A stretch of 64,000 nt of DNA from Clarkia xantiana subsp. parviflora (GCA_036873135.1 JAPTYO010000005.1:19364666-19428665), one strand, 5' to 3'; numbered from the stretch's first letter, positions 22,451 to 35,371 are shown. A program made the numbers and translations. Notes: generated by a model from the letters alone, not told the origin.

Positions 22451-22586
22451 ACGTCTTACTAACAGTTAGAATAAATCTAAAAGCAATAGGATCGAAGGCA
22501 ACTTCTTTTATTCATTAACAACTCAAAGCTGGCTTACATCAGATCTTTATCGATAGATAATTTGCGCCATTCGCGGCGACTTAATA

Positions 22587-25500
22587 TCAAACATGATACT
22601 TCTTCAAGTGTGCGCCACTGAAGGAATGCTTCAACGTCTTGCCATCAAGGTCCTCTAGCTTATACGCATTCGGGGCTGGCATCCCTACGATCTTGTAAGG
22701 TCCTTCCCATTTCGGCGATAGTTTGTTGATCCGATCTTGATGAACGAACTCGTTCCTCCGCCAGACAAGTTCTCCAACGAAGAATTGTCGGGACTTGACA
22801 CGCCGATTATAATATCGGGCTGTTGCCAGACGCATCCGAGCCTGAACTTCATCAGCCTTCCACCTTTTCTCCTCAAGCAAGTCTAAGTCTAGACGTCTCA
22901 TTTCTTCGTTCGTTAGAGGCTCATAATACCTCCTGCGGTGGGACGCCACCGCTATCTCCACGGGGGCAACTGCCTCCGTGCCGTAAACAAGGCCAAACGG
23001 AGTCTCCCCTGTCGACTGCTTGGGTGTTGTTCTAAATGCCCACAACACATTTTCGAGCTCATCTAGCCAATGACCCTGTAGGGCGTAGACTCTTTTCTTC
23101 AAGCCATCCATCACGATCTTGTTGGCTGATTCGACTTGGCCATTGGTCTGAGCATGATGAACGGAAGTTGTCTGATGCTCGATGTTCAATTCCTCCAGGC
23201 ACTCCTTCAACTGAGCCCCATTGAACGGAGGGCCATTATCGCTAATCAATACTCGAGGAACCCCATACCGGGATATGATATGAGTTTGAAGGAACTTGAG
23301 GATCTGCTGTCCCGTCGTCTTAGCCAACGCCTTAGCCTCTATCCACTTCGAGAAGTAATCGATGGCCACGAGTAAATACTTGCACTGACCTTTCGCTTGT
23401 GGAAGAGGTCCCACCAAGTCAATGCCCCATTGCGCGAAGGGCCAGGCACTTCTGATGGACATCAAGTCTGCGGCGGGAGCCATGATATTTGGAGCATACC
23501 TCTGGCACGCGTCACAGGATTGGACCATCGTTGTCGCTTCCTTGTTCATCGAAGGTCAGTAGTAGCCTAGATTCAACGCCTTCCTCACGATGGATCGGGC
23601 CCCTTCATGACAGGCCGCGACTCCCTCGTGCAGCTCTCTCAGGATCCGATTCGTATCAGGCTCCGCCACACATTTTAGAAAAGGCTTTACATGCCCCCTT
23701 TTGTATAACTGGTTGTCCACCATCACGTAGTCGTTTGCAATTCGACGCAACCTGACAGCTGCCACTTCATCCTCGGGGAGTGCCCCCGTAGTCAGGTATG
23801 TGACGATCGGGGTCATCCAGGTGGGTTTCTCTTCTTCCTCTGATCCTGCTTCAATAGCGCAAACCTCCGTCGGATCGTTGGTTGAGATAATCACTTTCTC
23901 TAGAAAGTGAACCTTCCGATTCTCCTCGGGGGCCACTCCCAGAGCAAAATTGCTTAGGGCGTCTGCCTCCGCATTTTCTTCTCTCGGGATTGCCTCGATA
24001 TCGAAGCTTTTGAAGCTTCCCTTCAAAGTCTGCACCTCGTGCAAATACTTCCTCATTGTCGGGCTCTTGGCTTCATAGTTCCCCTGGACTTGATTCACGA
24101 TCAAGCTGGCATCACACTTCACTTTTAAATGGTCGACTCCCGTACCCTTGGCAATTTTAAGGCCCGTGATGAGAGCCTCATACTCAGCTTCATTGTTGGT
24201 GGCCCTAAACGTCAAGGCCAAGGCATATCGCAGGGGCTCGCCTCCACCGGGCGGTATCAATACGAATCCTGCCCCCGACCCTTCTACACTTGATGAACCA
24301 TCAGTGTACATCTCCCAAGTGTTCTCTTCTTTTGGCTGTTCTGGCTGTTCTGCTATCGGGACCACCTCCATGGTTGCCCCCTCTACAGGACCCGCTTCTT
24401 CTAGATCGGGTGCTGTAGACTCAGCTATAAAATCCGCCAATGCCTGGCCTTTAATAGCAGTTCTCGGAGCAAAATGTATACGGAACTCCGTAAGCTCGAT
24501 GGCCCATTTCACCAATCTCCCCGACGCCTCCGGTTGGTTTAAAAAGTGCTTCAGGGGCTGATTAGTTAACACCGTAACTTCGTGGGCATGGAAGTAAGGT
24601 CGTAGCTTTCGAGCAGCAACAATCAACGCAAAGAGATACTTCTCAATAGCGGGATAATTCATTTCAGATTTGGCAAACGCCTTGCTTACATAATAGACGG
24701 GCACTTGGTTGCCCTTGACAATCTTAATCAAAACAGAACTAACAGCAACCTCAGAAACAGCCAAATAGAGATAAAGCGGCTCGCCTGGAACCGGTTTCGC
24801 CAACGACGGGAGGGTACGGAGGTGCTGCTTGAGTGCTTGGAATGCCTCCTCGCACTTGTCGGACCATTCAAACTTCTTGTGAGCCCTTAGCACATCAAAA
24901 AATGGCATGGCTCGGTCGCTCGCCTTGGATAGGAATCGATTCATCGCGGCCAACCGGCCATTCAACACCTGAACCTCCCGATGGGTCTTCGGAGACTGCA
25001 TCTCTTCGATTGCACGCAGCTTCTCGGGATTCACCTCGATCCCTCTCTGGCTCACCATGAACCCCAGGAATTTTCCCGAATTTACCCCAAAAGCGCACTT
25101 GTCTGGGTTCAACCGAACCTGATGAAACTTCATTCGCTCGAATGCCGCCGCCAAGTTCTGGACATGGTCCCCTGCCTGTCGAAACTTCACGAGCATGTCA
25201 TCCACATAAGCCTCCATAGTCTTCCCCAGCATGTCCCCTAACAACTTGTTCACCATCCGCTGGTAAGTTGCTCCGGCATTGATTAATCCGAAGGGCATCA
25301 CGTCGTAGTGATAGACGTCACTATCAGCATAGAAAGCTGTGTGGGGGGCATCCTCCTTCGCCATCTTGATCTGGCCAGAGTAGGCATCCATGAAGCTTAG
25401 CAGCTCATGTCCCGATGTGGCATCCACCAGTTGGTCAATCCTCGGGAGCGGATAACAATCCTTCGGGCAGGCCTTGTTCAAGTCGCGGAAATCGACACAC

Positions 25501-26420
25501 ATCCGCCACTTCCCGTTACTCTTTCGCACCAGGACCGGGTTAGCGACCCAAGTCTGGAATCGGAGCTCCTTGATAAATCCAGCGTCGAGCAGTCTGCCCA
25601 CCTCCTGTTGGATCACGATCCTCTTATCCGCGCCCATCGGACGCCTCCTCTGCGCGATAGGCTTGATAGCGGGATCTATCTTCAACTCGCGCACTATCAC
25701 GTCGGGGCTGATTCCTGGCATATCACTCGAGGACCAGGCAAACAGCTCCTTGAACTCCTTCAGAAGTTCGATCAACTCTCGGGCTCTTTCCTCCGACAGA
25801 GCAGATCCGATCTTCACCTTCCTTTGAGGTCCATCAATCTCTACCTCCTTCAGATCCTCCATGGGGGCGGGACGCCCAAACTCTTCTCGAGGATCGGCAT
25901 CAGTCTGCAGGACCGCCAGGGCTTCCCTCCTTCTCCTTCGGGTGGTATTGACATAACACTTTCGCGACGCCAACTGGTCACCCTTGACCTCTCCGACTCC
26001 ATTGTCAGTTGGGAACTTCATCTTTTGGTGGACAGTTGAAGCAACTGCCATGAGAGGGTTGATGGTGGTCCTCCCGATAATAGCATTGTATGTTCCCGCG
26101 GATTCTACCACGACGAAATCCACGTCCGCCGTTCCATCTTCCAGCCGCTACCAAACTCCACCGGTAAGGTAATCATTCCCAATGGATAGGAAGTAGATCC
26201 AGAGAATCCCACCATCGGGAAGTTCACCTGCGTCAGGTCCTTCTTCGTCTTTCCCATGGCCTCCAAGGCGTCCATGAAAAGAATGTCGGAGGAGCTCCCT
26301 CCGTCTATCAGAATCCGCTTCATCTCGAATCCATCCACGTCCAAGGTCACGACCAAGGCGTCATCGTGGGGGCTCTCCACGCCTATCAAATCCTCCGCTG
26401 AGAAAGAAATCACCATTTCT
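22587..26420 (-). pseudogene. E2 protease-RT-RNase H-integrase
   Basis: Protease (ILIDGGSSSDILF, near 26290), GEVKGDQ block, RT with YVDD box, degenerate first RNase H, second RNase H (YTDGSSS), integrase finger and DD35E core, ending at 22587. Three lesions are visible. One base is missing near 26116 compared with E3, a frameshift after the protease. A 6-bp in-frame deletion removes two residues before QIKMAKEDAPH in RT. A TGG-to-TGA change near 23553 stops the frame in the integrase finger after LNLGYY. The frame is otherwise open on both sides. Confidence 0.9.
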
Positions 26421-28234
26421 TCCTTTATAGTCCACGTCCGGGACCTTTTGCCTAGCACCACAGCAGCAGAGATGCGAGAGGCATAATTCTCCTGAGAAGC
26501 GGAGGTGTCACCTCCCGCCGCCATTCCTCCGTGAATGACGTTAATGGTCCCCCGCCTCTTCTTACGGGCACCGGAACCGGAGGCTTCCGGCTCAATCTTC
26601 TTCTTCTTTGGAGATCGATCACGTGACTTGGAACGGGACCGTGACCGAGTTTTGGAGCGGGATCGGCACCGTCCCCTTCCGACGAATTCCTTCAGCTTCC
26701 CCTTCTGGATCAGCTTCTCTATCTCCTTCTTCAGCTCCCGACAATTATCCGTATCGTGACCGTTGGCTCGATGGTACCGACAGTAACGATCAGAGCGGCC
26801 TCCCAAGAACTCTCCTTCCTTCCTCGGGTGGTATCGAGCGAGACCCTGCCGATCCATCACAGCTAGCACGGAGGTCATCGAGCTGTTGATGGGAACGCTA
26901 CGAACCTCGCGGTTTTCCTTCCTCGGAGGACGCTTGTCCTCCCTTCTCTCGGGGCGACCACGGATCCTATTCCCCTCCGATTTGTCGCTCCCTTTGCGAT
27001 CATCCGACAGCTTGGACGATGGCTTTCCTCTTCCTGACTTCGGAGGATCCAGCTCTCTAGCAGCAATCTTCGACTCCTGCACGTCGATTTGCTGTTTCAC
27101 CCTCGCTTGCAGGGCCTCCATGCACCACACAGCCTTCGCGGCTACGCTGTGCATTAGGTCGGAACCATATGGAGCCGTCAGGTTCCAAAGGAAGGTTCGG
27201 ATGGTCTCTCCCTCCGATATCTCCTCATCGATCTCCGCGGCACTGGCAGTGAACCGTTGGTAGTAGTATGCCAACGATTCACCGGATCTCTGCACCACCT
27301 GTGTCAAAGACCTCACGCTCTTCAGGAGACGCCTACGGCCTTGATACTGCTTGATGAAGCGGTCATGCTTGTCGGCCTAGCACGTAATGCTTTCCGGTGG
27401 TAGGCTGAAGAATCACGTCATGGCTCTTTCTCCCAAGGTGATCGGGAACAACGGACATATGAGATCATCACTTGAAGTCCTACCCATACAGGCTTGGACA
27501 TGTCTCTGAACATGGCGAACCGGGTCCCCTTCACCATCATATTCCTTAATGGTCAGAATACCTAGCCCGGGCGGGGCGACGGTATCTATCAGCCGTGGAA
27601 CGAAAGGGTGAGTGGATCGGTCCCTTAGCTCCGATGTCATTTGCTTCTGGTCACCCATGCAGATGTTGACGATTTTCACCACCTGATCGGGGGTGATGGG
27701 GCCATTCAGGGGAATGGTCCTGTGCTGCACTGGTCCGGGACCATCAACCACGAACTTCTCCGAGTGCGCGGGCTCCTTACCCTTATTCCTGGGCTGAATC
27801 TCTTGGACCTCCTTGTCTTCTGGCACCACCCTCGGAGGGGGTGGAGGCAGCTCTTCTCGCGGAGGCAACTCCTCTGCCCTCCTGGCAGCCTCTCTCTTGT
27901 CCAACAGAGCCTCCATGGCCGCCAAGAACATAGGCATAGCATCTGCTATTGCCTTAACCAACTCCGAGTTTGAGGAAGAGCCTACTTCCCTTCGCGGAAT
28001 TTCCTCTCTGTTCCCCACCGGGTTTGGGGGAGCATCCACCTCCCTTCGCCGGATATCTTGCCTGTTCAGCGTCGTGTCTCGGACTGAGACCTCATCATCA
28101 CCATGCCCTCCTGTCTGAGAAACAGCAGGGTGCTCACCTTGTTCAGCAACATGCTCCAGCAACGGGGAGTTCACAGTTCCAGCGGGGCGAGAACTGCCGG
28201 CCTGAACTTGCTTTTTCTTGCCACCACCGGCCAT
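26421..28234 (-). pseudogene. E2 gag
   Basis: ATG at 28234. Full Gag layout as in E3: N-terminal low-complexity region, Gag core, zinc knuckle (CRYHRANGHDTDNC) and an Arg/Ser tract (about 26610-26680) leading into the protease linker IHGGMAAGG. Two Trp codons have become stops (TGA at 27413-27415, and TAG near 27377) within the core, splitting the frame. Confidence 0.88.
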
Positions 28235-28289
28235 TGATCTGGTAGAAACTATTTTGGCTTTTCGTTCAAGTTCCCACAGACGGCGCCAA

Positions 28290-29027
28290 TGTTGGATCAC
28301 GGGCGAAGCTCCGTTACGTTCTTGACGGAAAGACTTGAACTCCTGGGCTCCGCGTAATCCTGCAAAAGGGGATGACCTGGGTGGTGACCCAGAATCCCTC
28401 TCCGATGCTTAAATGAGTATATGATCAATGGGGTGGTAGCAGTAATCTAAGTTCGTATTCGAGAATGTGTTTTCTGAGGTAACTTCCTCCTTTATATAGG
28501 AGTGGAAGTTAAACAGTTACCTGTGACCGTGGCTGGCCGTTTTACCCATGATTCCGTATATCTCGTTCGGGATTCCGTATATCTCGCCCCACGCTCCGCG
28601 TATCTTGCCCATACTCCGCGTATCTCAGGCACGCCCTGCGTATCTTGGGGGAGGTTATCTATATCTCAGCCGTCTCCCACTACTCTTATCTAGTAGGCGG
28701 GTTTCTTCGCTTTATCCTCTGATCACAAGTCCCAACTCCTGTCGGGGACTCCAGAGTTATCTCATTCTAGGTCACCACCCAGGACCCTTTGCCTGACGAG
28801 ACAGGTCCAGCCTCTGCGGGGCTTTATTATCGGGGCCTTTACAAAGGCATATCGGGGCCTACTCAGAGGCTTCTTGTCGGGAGCATTCAGCTCATATATC
28901 GGGACCGCTAAAGTCGGGACCCTTCATACTGGGCCTCTGAGCCTTCCAGGCTTTTCACGAGGCCCACTGGACCTACTCGCCGTCCATTGGCTGTTAACGG
29001 GGCTAACGATTATATCGGAACCCATCA
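28290..29027 (-). repeat. E2 5' LTR (738 bp)
   Basis: TG...CA, next to the primer binding site at 28273-28288 and followed by the TSD gcgtc. Confidence 0.93.
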
Positions 29028-29032
29028 GCGTC

Positions 29033-29162
29033 AATGCGTGAAGTCTTTTAATTCTAGTATTTTTACAATAAGCTCAATGTGTTCTATACATTTCCCTATT
29101 GCCTCTCAATGTGTTCAAATTATTAAATAAACAATTATATTCATGTTTCTTCTCCGAGTGTA
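29033..29162. other. Host spacer between E2 and E3
   Basis: AT-rich stretch of 130 bp with no feature, continuous with the E1-E2 spacer once the elements are removed. Confidence 0.7.
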
Positions 29163-29167
29163 GAGCA

Positions 29168-29906
29168 TGTTGGATCACGGTCGAAGCTCCGTTACGTTCT
29201 TGATGGAAAGCTTGAACTCCTGGGCTCCGCGTAATCCTGCAAAAGGGGATGACCTGGGTCGTGACCCAGAATCCCTCTCCGATTCTCAAATGAGTGTATG
29301 AATGATGGGTGTGGTAAGCAGCAATCTATGTTCGTATTAGAGAATGTCTTTTCTGAGGTAACTTCCTCCTTTATATAGGAGGGGAAGTTACTCAGTTACT
29401 TGTAACCGCGCCTGGCAGTTTTACCCACGATTCCGCATATCTCGTACAGGATTCCATATATCTCGCCCCACGCTCCGCGTATCTTGCCCACTCTCCGCGT
29501 ATCTCGGGCACGCCCTGCGTATCTCGGGGGAGGTTATCTGTATCTTAACCGTCTCCCCACTACTCTATCTAGTAGGCGGGTTTCTCGGTCTTATCCTCTG
29601 ATTACAAGTCCCGATTCCTATCGGGGACTCCAGAGTTATCTCATTCTAGATCACCATCCAGGACCCCTTGTCTCACGAGACAGGTCCAGCCTCCTCGGGG
29701 CTTTATTATCGGGGCCTTCTAAAAGGCATATCGGGGCCTACTCAGAGGCTTCTTGTCGGGAGCATTCAGCTCATATATCGGGACCGCTAAAGTCGGGATC
29801 CTTCATACTGGGCTTCTGGGCCTTCCAGGGCTTTCACAAGGCCCACTGGACTTACTCGCCGTCCATTGACTGTTAACGGGGCTAACGATTACATCGGAAC
29901 CCATCA
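29168..29906 (-). repeat. E3 3' LTR (739 bp)
   Basis: TG...CA, followed by the conserved polypurine tract at 29907. Same length as its partner at 37252-37990. Confidence 0.95.
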
Positions 29907-30189
29907 TTTGCCCCCAAGACATGGGGGACTTGCAGTCCGTCGTGTATTCCAATTCCAGACCTCCCGACCTCATCGTCGGAGGCTTTTGTCTCCATACCTC
30001 CCGATATTTCCATCGGAGGCTTTTGTCTTCCGACCTCCTGATATCTCCATCGGAGGCTTTTGCCTTGGGCACAATTTTTGAACAACAGAGCTTCTCACTC
30101 ATAATTCCTCAGTCTCTAAAGACAGTTGCCAAATCCGAGGAGACTCCTCGGTTACTGCAGCATTAAATGCTGGGGATAATGAAACGACG

Positions 30190-30501
30190 CCTAGACCGGC
30201 GTGACTGCTGCTTTCTGAAAAAGTACTCATTACGTCACTAACGTCTCTTCCGTACCGTCCTTATAATTTCGGCGATCAAGATTGAGTCGTTTCATCTTTA
30301 ACGGTCTAGATTAAATCCGTCCAGCTGTCCTTTTGCCTATAAAAGCCAAAACCCTGGCACTATTCACTCTTCCTCACCGTTTCAATTTCTGGAAATTCTG
30401 CCATTTTCAAACCTCGAAGTTTCTTCTCCAAGTTTCGTCTGCTCTTCCAGTGATCCAAGACCTCCAGACCTTTCTTCGTCTTTTCCAAGCAATCCTCAAC
30501 T
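30190..30501 (+). promoter_or_regulatory. Promoter of the E3 antisense gene
   Basis: TATAAAAG at 30338-30345 followed by AAAACCCTGGCACTATTCAC; upstream tttaacggtctagat and TACGTCA (about 30230-30236). Spacing from TATA to ATG is about 160 bp, as in E1. Confidence 0.65.
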
Positions 30502-33239
30502 ATGTCTGGTAAGGTTTTCATTCTCTGCTTCCATGATTTGCTGACATTACCTTCTCCTCTTTTCTTAAGTTTTCCTGTTTGTAACCGTTTTTAGACGAGG
30601 CTAGTTCCGGGGAAAGGACCCCTTTTACCTTTGAGCTTGCCATTAACGAAATTTCTGAGACCTCGTACGAGGTTGCTCTGCGAGAAGGCTGCATTACTTC
30701 AGACTGGGAACCCCGCTTCCCCTACGAGTCTCACCCAACCACCAGGAGAAAGCATATCGTCACGCGTCCTCGAGAGGGAGAGGTGTTCGTCTCCACCGGG
30801 CAGATAAACGCTGGGATTCGATTCCCTTTTTGCGGGAACCTGGTGGAGATGTGCAACTTCTACCAGACGCATCCCTGCACCTTCTCTCCACATGCTATCC
30901 GCGTGTGGAACGCTTTCCAAGTTCTGTGCCTCCGCCAGCGGTGGACGTAAAGCTTGCTACTCTTCCGCACCTTCTACGGGATGAAGTGTAATAAGGCTGG
31001 TGTTTGCTCCTTCTCTCCCCGACTCCCCAAATGGACAAAGGAGCAACTTTCACGGTTCGGCTGGGATGCTGAGACCTGGAAGTTTAATAAGGATCGGGTG
31101 CTGATTCGCGACTCGGGGTCCGACAATAGCGGATGGAAGAAGTATTACTTCTTCGTCCAGAACAGCTCTATCCCATGGCCCCGATGGGCGGTTGTGGCGG
31201 ACCCTGCCCCCAAGCTCGAAGTCTACACCGAGGATGACTTCAACACTCTTCAGCTGGTCCAGCTTTACCGTTGGGGGGAATCCTTCGTTCCCCTCGACGC
31301 CAACAAGCTCGTGGAGAGAGACTTGATCCAGATCGGAGTCCAGCTCCTCGATTCCGTTTCCAAGGATTTGGTTATCTGGGTAACACTTCTAACCACTTTG
31401 TATTTTCATTTTTGCAGCCAAGAAGGCATCTCTGCTGACCCATCTCGTGTTGAAGCAGGGGGAGACCGATGCCGTCCAGGGTGGCTCCAAGCGGAAGCAA
31501 AAGTCTTTGAAGAAGGGAGCTTCCTCTTCTGCTGCTCCTCCGACTGAAGAGCAGATCGGGATGGCAAAGCGGGCTAGAAGGGAGGAGATAGACCAAGCCT
31601 TCGGTGTCACTACTGCTGAGGAAGGTAAGCGCGTTCGCCTCGCTATTAAGAAATATAGGAGGTTGGTTCCCGAGGAGTTTATCCCCGCTGATCGGGAATC
31701 GCGGGTCCGAGAAATTAAGTATATACTTCGAGGAGAAACCCCCCGCGTCCTTAAGGCGGGATACTACAACTTCTTTGGAAAGGACCAATATCTCGCGCGC
31801 CAAATCATCTGGTGCCCCCATAATACTCTACCTGACTTCATTCGTCCCGCCACCGCAGGTCCGTCGGAGGCTCTTACTCCGAAGAAGGCTGCCACTCCAG
31901 CAAGGGCCGCGACTCCACAGGAGCCGATGATGGAGGATGTCCCGACAGAAGCTCAGTTCCGTCAGGTGACCAACTTGGAGGCTTCCCCCTCCTCCGAGGA
32001 GCCAGATGAAGGCGGCCTGCTTCCCCGCCAAAGGCCTGGTTGAAGCATCCTGAGGCCGACTGTGGAGGACGTGTCTCGAAGTCCTCCTCCGGAGTTCCGC
32101 TCTCCGACTCCCGAGCCTCCGACCGAGGTGGCTCCTCCGACTGAAGCTTCCACGGTCATCCCTCCTCTCCCCATGGATGGGAACCTTTACAAGGTTTTCA
32201 CCCCCGACCAAGAGACGGTTCCCTGGAACCCGATCGAGTCTCTCCAAGGGGTCCCACTCCATCGGGGAGACCTTCATCCAGAATTGGCCCTGCATCTGCT
32301 GGCAGGGTCAATTCCACCAGCCTTGAGACGCCCAATCTCCTTGGCGCGGGAGGATATCGAGGAAGAGCTTCGCAACATGGCTATCCGTCGGATGGAGGTA
32401 AAACTTTACCATCGCTTTATTCTTCCCTTCCTTGTTCTTGCCTTCGATTATCGAATTTTAATCCTTTTTCCCTTTCGTCTTAGGAAACCGCGGACCAGCG
32501 CTGCTTTGGCTTCATCCTGGCTCTGAAGGGTGCTTTGGAGGAGGCACAAGCCAAGTCGGACCCCGACGCTTTGGCCAAGCTCCAAGCGGACCTCGACGAG
32601 GCTGTAGTGGCGAAGAATAAGATAGCCAAGGAGCAAGCTCTCCTTGGCGAGAAGGCTCTGGGCCTGCACAAGCAGGTCCAGGATCATGAGGTCGTGCTGC
32701 GTCGGGAGCGGAGGATGCTCCAGGAGGAACAGCAGCGGCACGAGGCGGAGAAGAGGCAGCTCATCCGCGAGAAGGACATTCTCGCGGAAGCCAAGGCGGG
32801 ACTTGAGGCCAAGCTGGCTGAATTTCCTGCCAAGCTGGCTGAGGCAAAGGCTCAGGGCCACGAGGAGGGTCGCCAGCAGGGTCACGAGGAGGGTCGCCTA
32901 CAGGGTCGCAAGGAAGGGCGCGAGGAGTATCGGAACTCTGATGATTTCCAGGCGGATGCCGTGGGGTTCTGCAAAACCGAGGTGGAGAACGTTCTGTTCA
33001 ATGCCGTCGAGGAGCTTTACACGGCATACGAGGATTCCATCGACTTCAAGAAGTCCGAGACCATCGCCCCTATCGCGGAAAAATACTTCAGCCTCCCCGC
33101 GGAGAGTGATGAGGCCGATCCCCCTGCAGGTGCCGCGGACCCGACTCCACAGGCTGCGGAGCCTTCTGCCCAGGACCCCTCGAATCCTACTCCCTCCAAA
33201 GCTGCTGAGGACTCAACTTCCAACAAGGACCAAGCTTAA
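30502..33239 (+). pseudogene. E3 antisense spliced gene (best-preserved copy)
   Basis: Exons 30502-30508, 30595-31379, 31423-32397 and 32484-33239. Their lengths (7, 785, 975, 756) add to 841 codons with frames joined correctly. Exon 2: conserved N-terminal domain like that in E1 and E4. Exon 3: a basic segment (KRARREEIDQAF, EEGKRVRLAIKKYRRLVPEEF) and a proline/acidic linker with LPMDGNLYKVF and SIPPALRRP motifs. Exon 4: coiled coil with EEGRQQGH-type repeats, then EYRNSDDF and FNAVEELYTAYEDSIDF, ending NKDQA. Two stops break it: TAA at 30948-30950 and TGA at 32041-32043. Exon 2 length equals that of E1. Intron 2 would be only 43 bases. No enzymatic motif recognised; a structural, DNA-binding or partner role is possible but unproven. 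Confidence 0.8.
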
Positions 33240-33419
33240 TGCTTTATTTTCCAAGTCCTTGTTATTTTCCTCCTTGTATCCTCCTTGTCTTTTGTATCGG
33301 AACCTTTAGGCCTTTGAGCCCTTATAAGAAATTCCTTTCATCTATTTTGGTCTCGATAATCATTGTGCTATTTAAAGCGACTTTAGATTCGTTACTTAAA
33401 ACGTTCCGATGCATCACTT

Positions 33420-33970
33420 AAGATGATTTCATACATCCTTCCGATGCTTTACTCGGGACTTCACCACTTAAGATTTCTCGTCCATATCATTTAATGTAAT
33501 TTCGTATGTCTTTCGCGACATTTTCCTCGGGACTTTACCACGTAAGGTTTCTCATCCTTGCCACTCAAGGCTATTTCACACATCACTTAAGATGATTTTT
33601 TCGTACCCCTTAAGGCCTTTATTGCGCCAATCTAGACGACTTAATCGTACCCCTTAGGGCTTTTATCGCGTCATTCCAGAAGACTTAATCGTACCCCTTA
33701 GGGCTTTTACCGCGTCATTCCAGACAACTTAATCATACCCGTTAGGCTTTTTGCTGCATCATATAGACGACTTACGCGGACCTGTTAGGGCTTTTTTGTA
33801 CCTAGGCTTTTGGTTGCATCATAAAGACGACTTACTCATACCTCGTAGAGCTTTTTTCCGTACCTCAAAAGGCTTTTTTTCGCGCCATAAAGGCGACTTA
33901 CTCGTACCTCGTAAGGCTTTTATCGTACCTCGGAAGGCTTTTTATCGTACCTCGAAAGGCTTTTGTCGCG
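33420..33970. repeat. E3 short tandem repeats between antisense gene and pol
   Basis: Units on gacgacttaatcgtacccctta-type phrases (33600-33745) and gcatcat(at/aa)agacgacttac phrases (33750-33840), followed by gtacctcg-aaggctttt units. Same position as in E1, E2 and E4. Confidence 0.8.
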
Positions 33971-34137
33971 TCCTTCAGGACGTCTTACTAACAGTTAGAA
34001 TAAATCTAAAAGCAATTTGATCGGAAGCAACTTCTTTTATTCATTAATAACTCAAAGTTTTGCTTACATCGGGTCGCTAGATAACTTGCGCCATTCGCGG
34101 CGGCTTAACATCACGCACCTCTAAAGGCGACTTAATA

Positions 34138-35371
34138 TCAAACATGATACTTCTTCAAGTGTGCGCCACTGAAGGAATGTTTCAATGTCTTGCCATCAAG
34201 GTCTTCTAGCTTGTACGCATTCGGGGCTGGCATCCCCACGATCTTGTAGGGTCCCTCCCATTTCGGCGATAGCTTGTTGATCCGATCTTGATGAACGAAC
34301 TCGTTCCTCCGCCAAACAAGTTCTCCGACGAAGAATTGTCGGGACTTGACACGCCGATTATAGTACCTGGCTGTTGCCAGACGCATCTGAGCCTGGGTTT
34401 CATCAGCCTTCCATCTTTTCTCTTCGAGCAAGTCCAAGTCCAGACGTCTTATTTCCTCGTTCGTCAGAGGCTCATAATACCTCCTGCGATGGGACGCCAC
34501 CGCTATCTCCACGGGAGCAACTGCGTCTGTGCCGTAAACAAGGCCAAACGGAGTCTCCCCTGTCGACTGCTTGGGTGTTGTTCTAACAGCCCACAACACG
34601 TTTTCAAGCTCGTCTAGCCAATGACCCTGCAAGGCGTAGACTTTCATCTTCAAGCCATCCATCACAATCTTGTTGGCTGATTCCTGGCATATCACTCGGG
34701 GACCAGGCAAACAGCTCCTTGAACTCCTTCAGGAGCTCGATCAACTCTCGGGCTCTTTCATCCGACAAAGCAGACCCGATCTTCACCTTCCTTTGAGGTC
34801 CATCAATCTCAACCTCCTTCAGATCCTCCATGGGGGCGGGACGCCCAAACTCCTCTCGAGGATCGGCATCAGTCTGCAGGACAGCCATGGCTTCCCTCCT
34901 TCTCCTTCGGGTGGTGTTAACATAACACCTTCTGGATGCCACCTGGTCACCCTTGACCTCTCCGACCCCGTTGTCAGTCGGGAACTTCATCTTCTGATGG
35001 ACGGTTGAGGCGACCGCCATTAGGGGGTTGATGGTGGTCCTCCCGATAATAGCGTTATACGTCCCCGCAGACTCTACCACGACGAAATCCACGTTCCGCC
35101 GTTCCATCTTCCAGCCACTACCGAACTCCACTGGTAAGGTAATCATTCCCAAGGGATGGGAAGTAGAACCAGAGAATCCTACCATCGGGAAGTTCACCTG
35201 TGTCAGGTCCTTCTTTGTCTTTCCCATGGCTTCCAGGGCGTCCATGAAAAGAATGTCGGAAGAGCTCCCTCCGTCTATCAGGATCCGCTTCATCTCGAAT
35301 CCATCCACATCCAGGGTCACGACCAAGGCGTCGTCGTGAGGGCTCTCCACGCCTATCAAATCCTCCGCTGA
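34138..35371 (-). pseudogene. E3 pol remnant: protease joined to integrase tail
   Basis: The protease segment (ILIDGGSSSDILF, then GVGEVKGDQ and KELFAWSPSDMPGIS) is followed at about 34680 directly by integrase sequence (ESANKIVMDG) down to HLKKYHV. The deletion removes RT, both RNase H domains and most of integrase. Both parental sites share ggctgattc in E1 and E2, and the junction carries it once, the mark of a short-homology deletion. The frame also changes at the junction. A 1-base loss in an A-run near 35375 separates this frame from gag. Confidence 0.9.

Larger units (their letters stand above)
19848..29027 (-). mobile_element. E2: Tat-type LTR retrotransposon, antisense gene internally deleted
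   Basis: Perfect 5-bp target-site duplication gcgtc (19843-19847 and 29028-29032). 3' LTR 19848-20553, 5' LTR 28290-29027. Contains gag, protease, RT, both RNase H domains and integrase, with several stops and one frameshift, and a remnant of the antisense gene only about 400 bp long. The LTRs differ by small deletions, including one of about 28 bp in the 3' LTR. Confidence 0.95.
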
